From assembly GCA_022841705.1 (NCBI GenBank), contig JALHQZ010000001.1, forward strand, positions 124,001 through 188,000: DNA of 64,000 nucleotides, written 5' to 3'. Origin of the DNA: Pirellulales bacterium (GTDB lineage: Bacteria; Planctomycetota; Planctomycetia; Pirellulales; Lacipirellulaceae). The notes below the pieces were generated by a model. It worked only from the letters and a program-made list of their open reading frames with translations, was not told the origin of the DNA and ran no database searches. How positions within the stretch are numbered: position 1 is the first letter of the stretch; each line of letters starts with the position of its first letter. The position numbers were made by a program, and so were the translations under genes. This document shows, one piece after another, positions 18,386 to 31,663 of this stretch.

Positions 18386-20167
18386 CTACTTGTCGACGAT
18401 CTGAATGGGTTTTCCGGGAAGTATCTTCGCGGCGATCCGCTCTGCTAGCTTGCGCGCCAAAGTGAGGCTCGATATCTCAGTCAGTAGGGCGTGGTCAATT
18501 TTCTTCACGGTTGTGAGCATGATGTTCTTGTAAGGCGGACGACGCCCGCCGATCACGTCGGCTTTGACCGATACTTTCGTAACATCCTGGGTGGCGATTC
18601 TTAGGCTCTTTCGAAGGATCAATCCGCGTCTCTCCGCGAATATCTCGGTCGAACTGAGTCTCAGTTCCCCATGAGAAAGTGCGTGGTAACTGATCCCCCA
18701 AGAACCCAACGCCAAGAGTGCTACAGGGAACAAATACGCGAGAACAGGTGCTTGGAAAACGTAGCACCCAATCCCAATGAGCACGGATGCGATTGAGAGC
18801 ACCACCGCCGAGATTGAGTCCCCCGTTTTCATTCCGCGAGAGAAAGTCAGGACAATTTGGTCGTCGTCAGGGTATTGAACCTTGGCATGTATGCCGGCGG
18901 CCAAGGATTCCAAAGTCTCCGGCGCAACGTGTGTCTCGAACTCGTCGCATGTCAATCTCTTCCCAGGTCCGGTGCTTGGATTTGAACAGTCGAAAATTGG
19001 GAGCTCGAATTGCACAAGGAGGTCTACACCGGGAGTTTCAGCTTCCACAGTGAGTAGCCAGACGATGTTTTCTTTATCGAGTGGCGTCGGCAGTGAGCTA
19101 GGCGGACTGAAGAGAAACGGGATTGTCGTTCCCTCATTTCTCACCGAGAGGGGGCATTGAATTTCGTACCCGTCGGCCCAGTACTCATGGAACCAGCCCT
19201 TAGGATTGTTACGCTCGAAATACGAATCAACTCGCATGCAGATAAGCTCAACCCGATAGCGCTGGGAATGTTCCATTCGCTTGGGGATGAAGATCGAACC
19301 AGCGACGAGGCCACCGCGCGGGCAAGGAATTGTTGCCAGTTCAGCCACGCTCCGTCCCCAGCGTTGCTTTCGCCTCCAGAGATAAAGTCCCCACACAATC
19401 AGAAGCAAACTGATCAATGACACTGTCGCGAGCATGGCGATGCCCAGGAAATCGAAACGTGCAGTTCGCACCGCCCCGCTCACCGCCACGGGGCAAAAAA
19501 TAGGCGCGAAGACGAGCCATGCGAAACCGATAACGAATGCGCTGAATGTGGTTCTGGCTTGCACTCGCCCAATTGCCCAATCCGCTCGCCACAGCCAAGG
19601 TCGATCGGGGTGCTTACTCCGCGCTTCAAAGGCACGATTCACTAGGACCCCGCCGTAGCAAGCCGCCACGAATAGTATCGGGCCCGCAAACAGCATCGGA
19701 AGAGCTAAGCTCAATCCTGCCGCGAGGTCGGAAATCGGGGGCCGATTGTCGAGCACTGCCGATGATGGATCATTCGGATTGACCAGGCACGTTGTCTTGC
19801 CGCCGTTTTGCAAGAGTCGCACCAAGTCGAGTCCTTGTTGCTCGGCTAATGAACCGGCTGGACCGGAGCCGTTGGAGAAGTCAATCTGATTCGAGGTGTA
19901 AGTTATTCCATTGAATTCGTATCGATACCGAGCCGTTGGTCGATATGTCTTGGTGCCATGCTCTTTCTCAACTGCCAGCTCTGCGGCTGTTAATTGTGCT
20001 GGCGTCACAATCCAAGCACGAGAAGAGTCCCACTGAGAGTAAGTAATGTAGTTAAACCAGAGAACGTTCAATCCCATGAGTGTCACGAGGACTGACGAAA
20101 CGCCAAGAAATCCTACTCCGAAAATCAGCGATATCGGTCTGAACGGTGCGGACTTGGGATCGAACAT
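18386..20167 (-). CDS. DUF3592-like multi-pass membrane protein
   Basis: The product is 593 residues. An N-terminal helix (LIFGVGFLGVSSVLVTLMGLNVLWF) is followed by an extracytoplasmic DUF3592-like beta domain (YRPTARYRYEFNGITYTSNQIDF, then TCLVNPNDPSSAVL). Further membrane helices follow around residues 150-270 and 460-500, and a cytoplasmic-looking C-terminus. Function is unknown. ATG 20167 is preferred over an upstream TTG. Its base composition is noticeably less GC-rich than the flanking housekeeping genes, which hints at an accessory gene. It is convergent with the MIOX gene and lies downstream of gltD on the same strand. Confidence 0.7.
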   Translation of the reverse strand: MFDPKSAPFRPISLIFGVGFLGVSSVLVTLMGLNVLWFNYITYSQWDSSRAWIVTPAQLTAAELAVEKEHGTKTYRPTARYRYEFNGITYTSNQIDFSNGSGPAGSLAEQQGLDLVRLLQNGGKTTCLVNPNDPSSAVLDNRPPISDLAAGLSLALPMLFAGPILFVAACYGGVLVNRAFEARSKHPDRPWLWRADWAIGRVQARTTFSAFVIGFAWLVFAPIFCPVAVSGAVRTARFDFLGIAMLATVSLISLLLIVWGLYLWRRKQRWGRSVAELATIPCPRGGLVAGSIFIPKRMEHSQRYRVELICMRVDSYFERNNPKGWFHEYWADGYEIQCPLSVRNEGTTIPFLFSPPSSLPTPLDKENIVWLLTVEAETPGVDLLVQFELPIFDCSNPSTGPGKRLTCDEFETHVAPETLESLAAGIHAKVQYPDDDQIVLTFSRGMKTGDSISAVVLSIASVLIGIGCYVFQAPVLAYLFPVALLALGSWGISYHALSHGELRLSSTEIFAERRGLILRKSLRIATQDVTKVSVKADVIGGRRPPYKNIMLTTVKKIDHALLTEISSLTLARKLAERIAAKILPGKPIQIVDK

Positions 20168-20249
20168 GCTGAGTGAATTCGATTCTCGGTTGATAACGAC
20201 GTTGCTGCCGCGGGGCAAATCGCAAACCCGCCGAGCGTCTTATCGTCAA

Positions 20250-21830
20250 TCACACCACCTGTTGCGGCAAGTTCAGCCCCGGGGCCGAGAGCTCCGTAAA
20301 TCCCATTAGATACTGATCAATCGCCCGTGCCGCCCCGCGGCCTTCGTTGATCGCCCAGACGACGAGGCTTTGGCCGCGGCGGCAGTCGCCGGCGGCGAAG
20401 ACGCCTTCGATGTTGGTGGTGAAGGCGCCATGGTCGGCCTTGAAGGTTTTCCATCCCCGGCGCGGTTCCACTTCTTCCAGGCCCAGCATTTCGCCGACGG
20501 CGAGCTCGGGGCCGACGAAGCCGGTCGCCAGCAGCACCAAATCGGCGGGCCATTCTTTCTCGCTGCCCGCGACTTCGGTCCACGGCGGGCCGCCTTGCGT
20601 CGGCTTCGACCAATCGATCTGCACCGTGCGAATACCCTTCACGCGGCCGGCGCCATCGCTGACGAACTCCTTGGTGAGGATGGCGTACTGCCGCGGGTCG
20701 TGCCCGGTCTTCGCCTTCACTTCCGCGTGCGAGTAGTCGGTGCGGAAGATGCGCGGCCATTCGGGCCACGGGTTGTTGGCGGCGCGCCCTTCGGGCGGCT
20801 GGTCCATCAGCTCGAAATTGACGATGCTCGCGGCGCCGTGCCGCAGCGACGTGCCAATACAGTCGGCGCCGGTATCGCCTCCGCCGATGACAATCACATG
20901 TTTGTCCTTCGCCGAAAGATACTGCCCGTCACGCAGGTTCGAGTCCAAGAGACTCTTGGTGTTGCGGGTCAAAAAGTCCATCGCGAAGTGGATGCCGGCC
21001 AGTTCGTGCCGACCGGGGGCGCGGTCGGTCGGGTCGAGCGGCTTGGTTGCCCCTGTCGCCAGCAGCACAGCGTCGAACTCATCGACCAGGTGCTGCGGAT
21101 CGACAAACTTCAGCGGCACGCCCCGCTCCTGCATGATCTGCGTCATATGGCCTGCAGGAAAATCCTCAGCCTTGCCGACGTGCACGCCAGTGACGAAGGT
21201 GATCCCCTCTTCCTTCAGCAGATTGATGCGGCGTTCCACGGTTCCCTTGTCGAGCTTCATATTGGGGATGCCGTACATGAGAAGGCCGCCGATGCGGTCG
21301 GCCCGTTCGTACACGGTGACACTGTGCCCCGCCTTGTTAAGCTGCGCCGCGGCCGACAGCCCCGCCGGGCCGGAACCGACGATCGCCACCTTTTTGCCGG
21401 TGCGATACGAGGGGGGCTGCGGCTGAACCCAACCTTCGGCCCAGCCTTTGTCGATGATCGCGTTCTCGATGTTCTTGATCGTCACCGGCGGGTTGGTGAT
21501 CCCCAGCACGCACGCCCCCTCGCATGGCGCCGGGCACGCGCGGCCGGTGAACTCCGGAAAGTTGTTGGTCTTGTGCAGCCGATCGAGCGCATCGCGCCAC
21601 CGGCCTTGATAGACGAGGTCATTCCACTCGGGAATCAAATTGTCGATCGGACACCCCGTGTTCGACTGACAAAACGGCACCCCGCAATCCATGCAGCGCG
21701 CACCTTGGGTGCGCAGATGCTCCTCGGGCGCGTGCGTAAAGATCTCCAAGTAATCGTTCGCCCGCTGAATGGGGTCGCGATACGGAACGGCTTGGCGATC
21801 AAACTCTTTGAAACCGGTGGGTTTGCCCAT
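20250..21830 (-). CDS. gltD: Glutamate synthase small subunit (NADPH-type beta chain)
   Basis: The product is 526 residues. The N-terminal iron-sulfur region has [19 protein letters not shown] and [14 protein letters not shown]. Two Rossmann folds follow: [23 protein letters not shown] for FAD and [22 protein letters not shown] for NADPH, ending with [27 protein letters not shown]. GltD passes electrons from NADPH to GltB for glutamate formation from glutamine and 2-oxoglutarate. It lies 71 bases downstream of gltB on the same strand, so the two are surely one operon. Confidence 0.97.
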   Translation of the reverse strand: MGKPTGFKEFDRQAVPYRDPIQRANDYLEIFTHAPEEHLRTQGARCMDCGVPFCQSNTGCPIDNLIPEWNDLVYQGRWRDALDRLHKTNNFPEFTGRACPAPCEGACVLGITNPPVTIKNIENAIIDKGWAEGWVQPQPPSYRTGKKVAIVGSGPAGLSAAAQLNKAGHSVTVYERADRIGGLLMYGIPNMKLDKGTVERRINLLKEEGITFVTGVHVGKAEDFPAGHMTQIMQERGVPLKFVDPQHLVDEFDAVLLATGATKPLDPTDRAPGRHELAGIHFAMDFLTRNTKSLLDSNLRDGQYLSAKDKHVIVIGGGDTGADCIGTSLRHGAASIVNFELMDQPPEGRAANNPWPEWPRIFRTDYSHAEVKAKTGHDPRQYAILTKEFVSDGAGRVKGIRTVQIDWSKPTQGGPPWTEVAGSEKEWPADLVLLATGFVGPELAVGEMLGLEEVEPRRGWKTFKADHGAFTTNIEGVFAAGDCRRGQSLVVWAINEGRGAARAIDQYLMGFTELSAPGLNLPQQVV

Positions 21831-21901
21831 AATAGGAGGGGCTAGGGGTTAGGGATTGGGGTCGAGGGATTTATCATTAACCCCTAGTACACATTTGGCG
21901 A

Positions 21902-26572
<4,671 letters not shown>

Positions 26573-26596
26573 GGCGAAATCTCGCACTCAAGTGTT

Positions 26597-26618
26597 GGCC
26601 GCGGGGCTCGTCCCCGCG
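26597..26618. repeat. Single copy of the GCCGCGGGGCTCGTCCCCGCG repeat family
   Basis: This palindrome just upstream of gltB recurs as inverted pairs at 30559-30646 and 35320-35399. Confidence 0.65.
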
Positions 26619-26725
26619 TATTCTTTCGTCAGTAGTCAGCAGTCAGTAACAAAGGGAGCAGCCAGCGGCCGCGCTGTTCTTGCCGGCCTTGTTCACAGCG
26701 GGAGAGAGAACCCCTCGCCGCGGCG

Positions 26726-27736
26726 TTAGGCCAGCACCGGGCGTTTACTCGCCGCGGCGCCGAACGAATCGGCTTCCCGCGTCGTCTCCCCGTTGAAGTC
26801 GTCTTCTGGAGTCGATTCAGCAGCGCTTGAGGTTGCCGAGTCTTTGGGAGCAAGACCGGCGTGTCGTTGGAGAAGTTCAATGAAGCGCTGCGCCGTTTCG
26901 CTCAATTCGCGGTCTCGCCGATGCACCAGCGCCAGCGGCCGTTTGAGGGGTTCGCCGACAATCGGCAATCCCACCAGCGTGCCGATCGCCACCTCGCGGT
27001 CAATAATCGTCGTCGGCAAAATGCCGACGCCAGAACCCGTTTCAATGAACCGCTTGATGATCTCCAAATTGTCGAATTGCGACGCGATCCGAACCTCGAC
27101 TTTGCGCCGTGCGAACTCCGCGTCAATCGCTTGGCGGATTTTGAGGTCAGCATTCGGGGCCACGAATGCTTCGCCATCGAGTTGTTCCAAGTCGACTTGT
27201 CGTTGGTGGGCAAGCCGATGGTTGGGCGGCACGACGACGACCATCGTCTCTTCCCGCCACGGCAGCACTTGTAGTTGCCGGCTGCGGGTGGGGTAGCTCA
27301 CAATGCCAAGGTCCGCTTCTTCCGCCTCGACCACTTCATACACCCGCTCGGGATGCAGATACTCGAACCGCACATCCGCCTGCGGGTACTTGGCCAGAAA
27401 CTGCTGCAAGCACTGCGAGACTTGCGTGAAGCCGACGGAGTAGATCGAAGCCACCTTCAGCCGCGTCGCCATCGCATCGTGCAGCGTGCGGACCTCTTGC
27501 TCCAGGTCTTCGTACCGCTTCACGATGCCGCGGCAACCCTCTACGAAATGCTCTCCCTCCGCAGTCACTACAAAGGGTCGCTTCGAGCGATCAATCAACT
27601 GCACGCCCAAATGTTCCTCCAGCCCGTGCACCACTTGGCTGGTGTTCGACTGCGAAATGTCGTTCAGTTCCGCCGCTTTCGAGAAGCTGCGGAGCCGCAC
27701 GATATCGCAGTAGATTTTCAGCGAGCGGATGTGCAT
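26726..27736 (-). CDS. LysR-family transcriptional regulator
   Basis: The product is 336 residues. The N-terminal winged helix-turn-helix reads SLKIYCDIVRLRSFSKAAELNDISQSNTSQVVHGLEEHLG, followed by the linker helix and a periplasmic-binding-type effector domain (VASIYSVGFTQVSQCLQQFL, ETGSGVGILPTTII). The last 40 or so residues form an Ala/Ser/Glu-rich tail not usual for the family. It ends 153 bases before gltB and reads in the same direction, so it is a candidate regulator of glutamate synthase, by analogy with GltC of Bacillus. That is inference: GltC is normally divergent from gltA. Confidence 0.9.
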   Translation of the reverse strand: MHIRSLKIYCDIVRLRSFSKAAELNDISQSNTSQVVHGLEEHLGVQLIDRSKRPFVVTAEGEHFVEGCRGIVKRYEDLEQEVRTLHDAMATRLKVASIYSVGFTQVSQCLQQFLAKYPQADVRFEYLHPERVYEVVEAEEADLGIVSYPTRSRQLQVLPWREETMVVVVPPNHRLAHQRQVDLEQLDGEAFVAPNADLKIRQAIDAEFARRKVEVRIASQFDNLEIIKRFIETGSGVGILPTTIIDREVAIGTLVGLPIVGEPLKRPLALVHRRDRELSETAQRFIELLQRHAGLAPKDSATSSAAESTPEDDFNGETTREADSFGAAASKRPVLA

Positions 27737-28095
27737 GAAAGGCGGGCGGTGCGAACGGTAAAACTGGAATAAACGGACGCTGGTAAATGGTATCGAAACC
27801 TGGTGGCCTCAATCTAAAACCGGAATACGGGGGCAGCCTTAAATCGTGAAATGAAATATTGCAGCACCGCATTGAACTCACGTCGAGCTAATTTGTCAAC
27901 CCTCCGAATTGCGTATTCGTGATAGTTCGGTGTCGAGAACCGTAAGAATCCGACGGAAAATCCACCCGTTTGGGTGGTATTTTGTGCCGATTGGGGGTGG
28001 CGATTGCGCTAAGCCGCACAGAGTAGTGGCAATGTGGCGCCTGTGGCACAGGTCCTGTCCTGTCTGTGGCTAAAGAGTTGCTATTCAGCCCGCGC
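27737..28095. other. Intergenic region upstream of the LysR gene
   Basis: This 359-base stretch lies between the LysR start and the stop of the SpoU-type gene on the same strand. It is A/T richer than the surroundings near 27760-27960, as expected for a promoter region. I find no clear hairpin, no open frame with family resemblance and no confident promoter hexamers. Confidence 0.4.
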
Positions 28096-28587
28096 TTAGC
28101 CATCCGGAAACTGCTTGCAGTATTCGTAAAGCGCCATCGTGGTGGCGGTCGCCACGTTGTAGCTATGCGGTAAACCCCACACGGGGATTTCGATTGCTTC
28201 ATCGAGCGTGGCCAAAAGTTCCTCGGTCAGACCGGTCCGCTCGTTGCCGATCACCAGGGCCGTTTTCCGCGGGAAGGCGTAGTGGTGCAAGTCATGAGAG
28301 TTCGTGGTCTGTTCAAGGCCGACGATCCGGTACCCCTCCGCCTTAAGCTGCTTAATGACCGGTGGCAAACTGCGGCGAACCTCAAGCTGAATGACATCTA
28401 CCGCGTCCCGGGCGACTTCACGGTCGAGCTTCGCGTGCCCGCTGGCGATGATCCGCGTCAGCCCGCAGCAACTGGCCGCCCGGGCGATCCGCGACAGGTT
28501 CACGTTGCTCCGCAGCGGCGCGCACACGAGCACCAACTCCCGCGGCCGGAGCAGTTCACGCGGCGGCTTGTGGCGGAGATGTTGCAT
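28096..28587 (-). CDS. SpoU/TrmH-family RNA 2'-O-methyltransferase
   Basis: The product is 163 residues, a minimal knotted SPOUT methyltransferase without an added substrate-binding domain. Motif 1 reads LRSNVNLSRIARAASCCGLTRIIASGHA, motif 2 TALVIGNERTGLTEELL, and motif 3 IEIPVWGLPHSYNVATATTMALYEYCKQF, which together bind SAM in the trefoil knot. The family methylates a ribose in tRNA or rRNA; motif 3 has Tyr-Asn-Val-Ala in place of the usual Leu-Asn-Val-Ser, so the exact target cannot be named. No operon partner is evident. Confidence 0.9.
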   Translation of the reverse strand: MQHLRHKPPRELLRPRELVLVCAPLRSNVNLSRIARAASCCGLTRIIASGHAKLDREVARDAVDVIQLEVRRSLPPVIKQLKAEGYRIVGLEQTTNSHDLHHYAFPRKTALVIGNERTGLTEELLATLDEAIEIPVWGLPHSYNVATATTMALYEYCKQFPDG

Positions 28588-28599
28588 GAGGGGGGAGTC

Positions 28600-28685
28600 T
28601 TGAGTTCGGAGTCTGGAGGACGACTATGGGTATGGAGATCATCGCACGCGCCTCCTCCGGACTCTAGACTCCGGACTCCCCACCT
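28600..28685. repeat. Inverted repeat with GGAGTCTGGAGG units
   Basis: Complementary arms at about 28604-28622 and 28652-28682 (CTCCGGACTC-AGACTCCGGACTCC) lie between the divergent SpoU-type gene and oppA. Similar CTCCGGACTCC units occur at 49083-49107 between two tadE-like genes. Confidence 0.55.
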
Positions 28686-28712
28686 TCGCACGCGTCATCT
28701 AAGCTAGACACC

Positions 28713-30560
28713 ATGCCGATTCGCACGCTTCTGCCGCTCGTCATGCTGCTCGCCGCCGCGGGGGCAATTTTTGCGATCGTGCGGACCGGGCAATTGCCGC
28801 CGGCGGACTTTGTGTTCAACAACGAGTCGGACATCAAGTCGATCGATCCGGCGGTGGTGACCGGGCAGCCGGAGGGGCGAATTGTCGATTCGCTCTACGA
28901 AGGCCTGGTGCGGATGGACCCCAAGGAGCGTCGGCCGATGCCCGGCGTCGCGAAGAGCTGGGATATTTCGCCGGACGGAAAGACGTACACGTTCCACCTG
29001 CGCGACGACGCCAGGTGGTCGAACGGCCGCCCCGTGGTGGCGGATGATTTTGTCTACTCGATGCAGCGCTTTCTGAGCCCGCAAACGGCGTCGCAGTATG
29101 CCTACCAGGGTTGGTATATGGTCGGCGCGCGGAAGTACAGTCGCGGCGCCGCGGGGCTGAAGGTCGGCGATGCGGTGGAAGTGGAACTCTTCACGCGCCC
29201 GGCCAAAGCCCGCCCACTCGCGCGCGGCGAATTGCTCACCGGCAAGCTGACCGCGATTGAAGTTGACGATGTGCCCGAGGAGGTTGCTAACAACGCAGAG
29301 GAGTACACGCAGCATCGCACGTTTGTGGTCGAAATCGCCGGCGAGTCGCGCCGCTTCCGCATCGGCGCCGATGTTCCGGCTGATTCAAAAGCTGAACCGT
29401 GCAAGGCGCTGCTGTTCGACTTTCGCGAAGTCGGCATGAAAGCGGTTGATGATCACACGATTGAAACAGTGCTAGAAAACCCCACGCCGTTCTGGCCGGA
29501 ACTGTTGGGCTTCTACCCGCTTATGCCCGTGTGCCGCGAGTGTGTCGAATCGCACGCCGACTGGACGTTGCCGGAGCATATTGTCGGCAACGGCCCGTAC
29601 GCGCTCGAGTTCTGGCGGCGCCGCGACCGCATTCGGCTGCGCAAGAATCCGCATTATTGGGACCGCGAGAACGTTGCCCTGGAAGTGATCGACGCGCTCG
29701 CGGTAGAGAGTATCTTCACCGCGTTCAACCTGTACGAAACGCACCAGTGCGATTGGACGACGAAAGTGCCGCCAACGGTGACGCGGGAACTGCTGAAGGC
29801 CGACCCGCCGCGGACCGATCTCAATCCCGCCAGCCAGTTCGGCACCTATTACTACTTGGTCAACACCACCCGCAAACCGCTCAGCGATGTGCGAGTCCGG
29901 CGAGCGCTGGCGCTGGCGCTCAACCGAGCCGAGGTCATCGCCGCCGCCTGCGCCGGCGAGAGCGCCTCGCGCAGTTTGGTGCCGAAGGGACTGGCGAATT
30001 ACGACCCGCCGGAATGCGTGGACACTGATGCAGCGGCGGCCGCCAAACTGCTGGCCGAAGCGGGTTATCCGAGTGGTGAAGGCTTTCCGAAACTCGAAAT
30101 CCTCTACAACTCCGAAGCGGGCCACCAACTCATCGCCGAGATCATTCGCAAACAGTGGGAACGCGCGCTGGGGATCAATGTATCGACCCGCAACGAAGAG
30201 TGGGCTTCGTGCCTCAACAGCCAGCAGAATCTCGATTACGACGTCTCGCGTAAAAGTTGGATCGGCGACTATCTCGACCCCAACACGTTCCTCGACATGT
30301 TCGTCACCGGTGGCACCAACAACAACACCGGCTGGTCGAATGCTGAGTACGACAAGCTGATTGAAGATGCCAAAGTGGAAGTCGATAAAGAAAAACGCTT
30401 GGTGATGCTCCACCGCGCCGAAGAGATCATCATGGCCGAACTGCCGATCATTCCGATTTATACGTACGTTTCGCGCAACATCGTGCGGCCGCATGTACGT
30501 GGGTTTTACAATAATCTGCGCGATGAACACCCGTTGTGGGCGCTGAGCATTGAGCGATAG
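28713..30560 (+). CDS. oppA: Oligopeptide ABC transporter substrate-binding protein (OppA-like) with insert
   Basis: The product is 615 residues. An N-terminal membrane anchor (LLPLVMLLAAAGAIFAIV) has no lipobox, so it may be held in the membrane by this helix. The SBP_bac_5 family features follow: NNESDIKSIDPAVVTGQPEGRIVDSLYEGL, TYTFHLRDDARWSNGRPVVADDFVYSMQRF, NGPYALEFWRRRDRIRLRKNPHYWDRE, and a C-terminal dipeptide-fold half. Between the SMQRF region and GMKAVDDHTIETVL there is an insert of about 100 residues (near 140-235) rich in charged residues, where classical OppA has a short linker. oppB follows 91 bases downstream. Confidence 0.93.
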   Translation: MPIRTLLPLVMLLAAAGAIFAIVRTGQLPPADFVFNNESDIKSIDPAVVTGQPEGRIVDSLYEGLVRMDPKERRPMPGVAKSWDISPDGKTYTFHLRDDARWSNGRPVVADDFVYSMQRFLSPQTASQYAYQGWYMVGARKYSRGAAGLKVGDAVEVELFTRPAKARPLARGELLTGKLTAIEVDDVPEEVANNAEEYTQHRTFVVEIAGESRRFRIGADVPADSKAEPCKALLFDFREVGMKAVDDHTIETVLENPTPFWPELLGFYPLMPVCRECVESHADWTLPEHIVGNGPYALEFWRRRDRIRLRKNPHYWDRENVALEVIDALAVESIFTAFNLYETHQCDWTTKVPPTVTRELLKADPPRTDLNPASQFGTYYYLVNTTRKPLSDVRVRRALALALNRAEVIAAACAGESASRSLVPKGLANYDPPECVDTDAAAAAKLLAEAGYPSGEGFPKLEILYNSEAGHQLIAEIIRKQWERALGINVSTRNEEWASCLNSQQNLDYDVSRKSWIGDYLDPNTFLDMFVTGGTNNNTGWSNAEYDKLIEDAKVEVDKEKRLVMLHRAEEIIMAELPIIPIYTYVSRNIVRPHVRGFYNNLRDEHPLWALSIER

Positions 30561-30646
30561 CCGCGGGGCTCGTCCCCGCGCTTTTTCAACAAGTTTGATG
30601 TGAATTGAAATTCAGGATAACAATCGCGGGGACGAGCCCCGCGGCT
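30559..30646. repeat. Inverted pair of the GGGGCTCGTCCCC repeat between oppA and oppB
   Basis: Copies at 30559-30580 and 30625-30646 face each other and overlap the last bases of oppA. The resulting hairpin would lie in the oppA-oppB transcript and could lower oppB expression relative to oppA, as is common when binding proteins are needed in excess. The effect is inferred. Confidence 0.7.
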
Positions 30647-30651
30647 ACGCC

Positions 30652-31566
30652 ATGCTCAACTTTATTCTTCGCCGGCTGCTGTGGATGGTGCTCACATTGT
30701 GGGTGGTCTTCACGGCGACGTTTTTTCTGGTCCGGGTCGTGCCCGGCGGGCCTTATACGGCCGAGCGGAAGATGGAGCCGGAGATCGAGGCGGCGTTCAA
30801 GGCGAAGTACCGGCTCGATCTTCCAGTGTGGCAACAATACGGCCTGCAACTACGCGACACAGTGCGCGGTGATTTGGGCCGGTCGATGAAGATCGATACC
30901 TCGGTCAATCGCATCGTGCGGGATGGCCTGCCAGTCTCTGCGGCACTCGGCTCGTTGGCGTTGGGCCTTGCGTTTGTGCTTGGCATCACGGCGGGGATCA
31001 TTTCAGCGGTGCGGCGGGGTTCGTTCGCCGATGTCGCGCTCATGAGTTTAGCGACCATCGGCATTACACTCCCCAGTTTCGTCGTGGCGGGGATTTGCAT
31101 TCTGGTCTTCGTCTTTTGGCTGCCAATTCTGCCGGCGGGCGGCTGGGGTTCATTCCAACAACTCATTCTGCCAGCGTGCTGTTTGGGGGCGCCGTACGCA
31201 GCGGACATCGCGCGGATCACCCGCACGGGACTCCTCGATGTCCTCGGCCAAGACCACATTCGCACCGCCCGCGCGAAGGGCCTCGCCCCGGCGACGGTCA
31301 TTCTCAAACACGCCATGCCGACGGCGCTCTTGCCGGTGGTCAGCTTCCTTGGCCCCGCGGTCGCCGGCATCCTCACCGGTTCACCCGTGATCGAACAAGT
31401 CTTCGCCATCCCCGGCCTCGGCTGGCACTTCGTGCAGTCCGCGCTGACGAAAGATTACACGATGTCGATGGGCCTGGTGCTGATGTACACGGCGCTGCTG
31501 TACACGATGAACCTGCTGGTGGATTTGAGTTACTCGGTGCTCGATCCGCGGGTGGAGTGGAATTGA
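30652..31566 (+). CDS. oppB: Oligopeptide ABC transporter permease OppB
   Basis: The product is 304 residues with six predicted membrane helices. It starts with the OppB/DppB hallmark LNFILRRLLWMVLTLWVVFTATFFLVRVVPGGPY and contains the inner-membrane coupling loop RTGLLDVLGQDHIRTARAKGLAPATVILKHAMPTAL (EAA loop, here with Asp) and PVIEQVFAIPGLGWHFVQSAL. It needs an OppC partner and OppD/F ATPases, none of which follow in this window: the next plus-strand gene is a WD40-like protein. ATG 30652 follows a palindromic repeat; no strong ribosome site is visible. Confidence 0.95.
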   Translation: MLNFILRRLLWMVLTLWVVFTATFFLVRVVPGGPYTAERKMEPEIEAAFKAKYRLDLPVWQQYGLQLRDTVRGDLGRSMKIDTSVNRIVRDGLPVSAALGSLALGLAFVLGITAGIISAVRRGSFADVALMSLATIGITLPSFVVAGICILVFVFWLPILPAGGWGSFQQLILPACCLGAPYAADIARITRTGLLDVLGQDHIRTARAKGLAPATVILKHAMPTALLPVVSFLGPAVAGILTGSPVIEQVFAIPGLGWHFVQSALTKDYTMSMGLVLMYTALLYTMNLLVDLSYSVLDPRVEWN

Positions 31567-31663
31567 CGGTTTCGCTGCTAAGAGATTTCTCCGTTCGATT
31601 GCAGGATTAGAGACAATTCATCGCCCCTGGACGCGCAACTGCATAATGCAAGGCTAGACGATA

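Noticed and set aside
20370..21845. 491-codon open frame opposite gltD
   Set aside because: It is a shadow of gltD with no recognisable domain.
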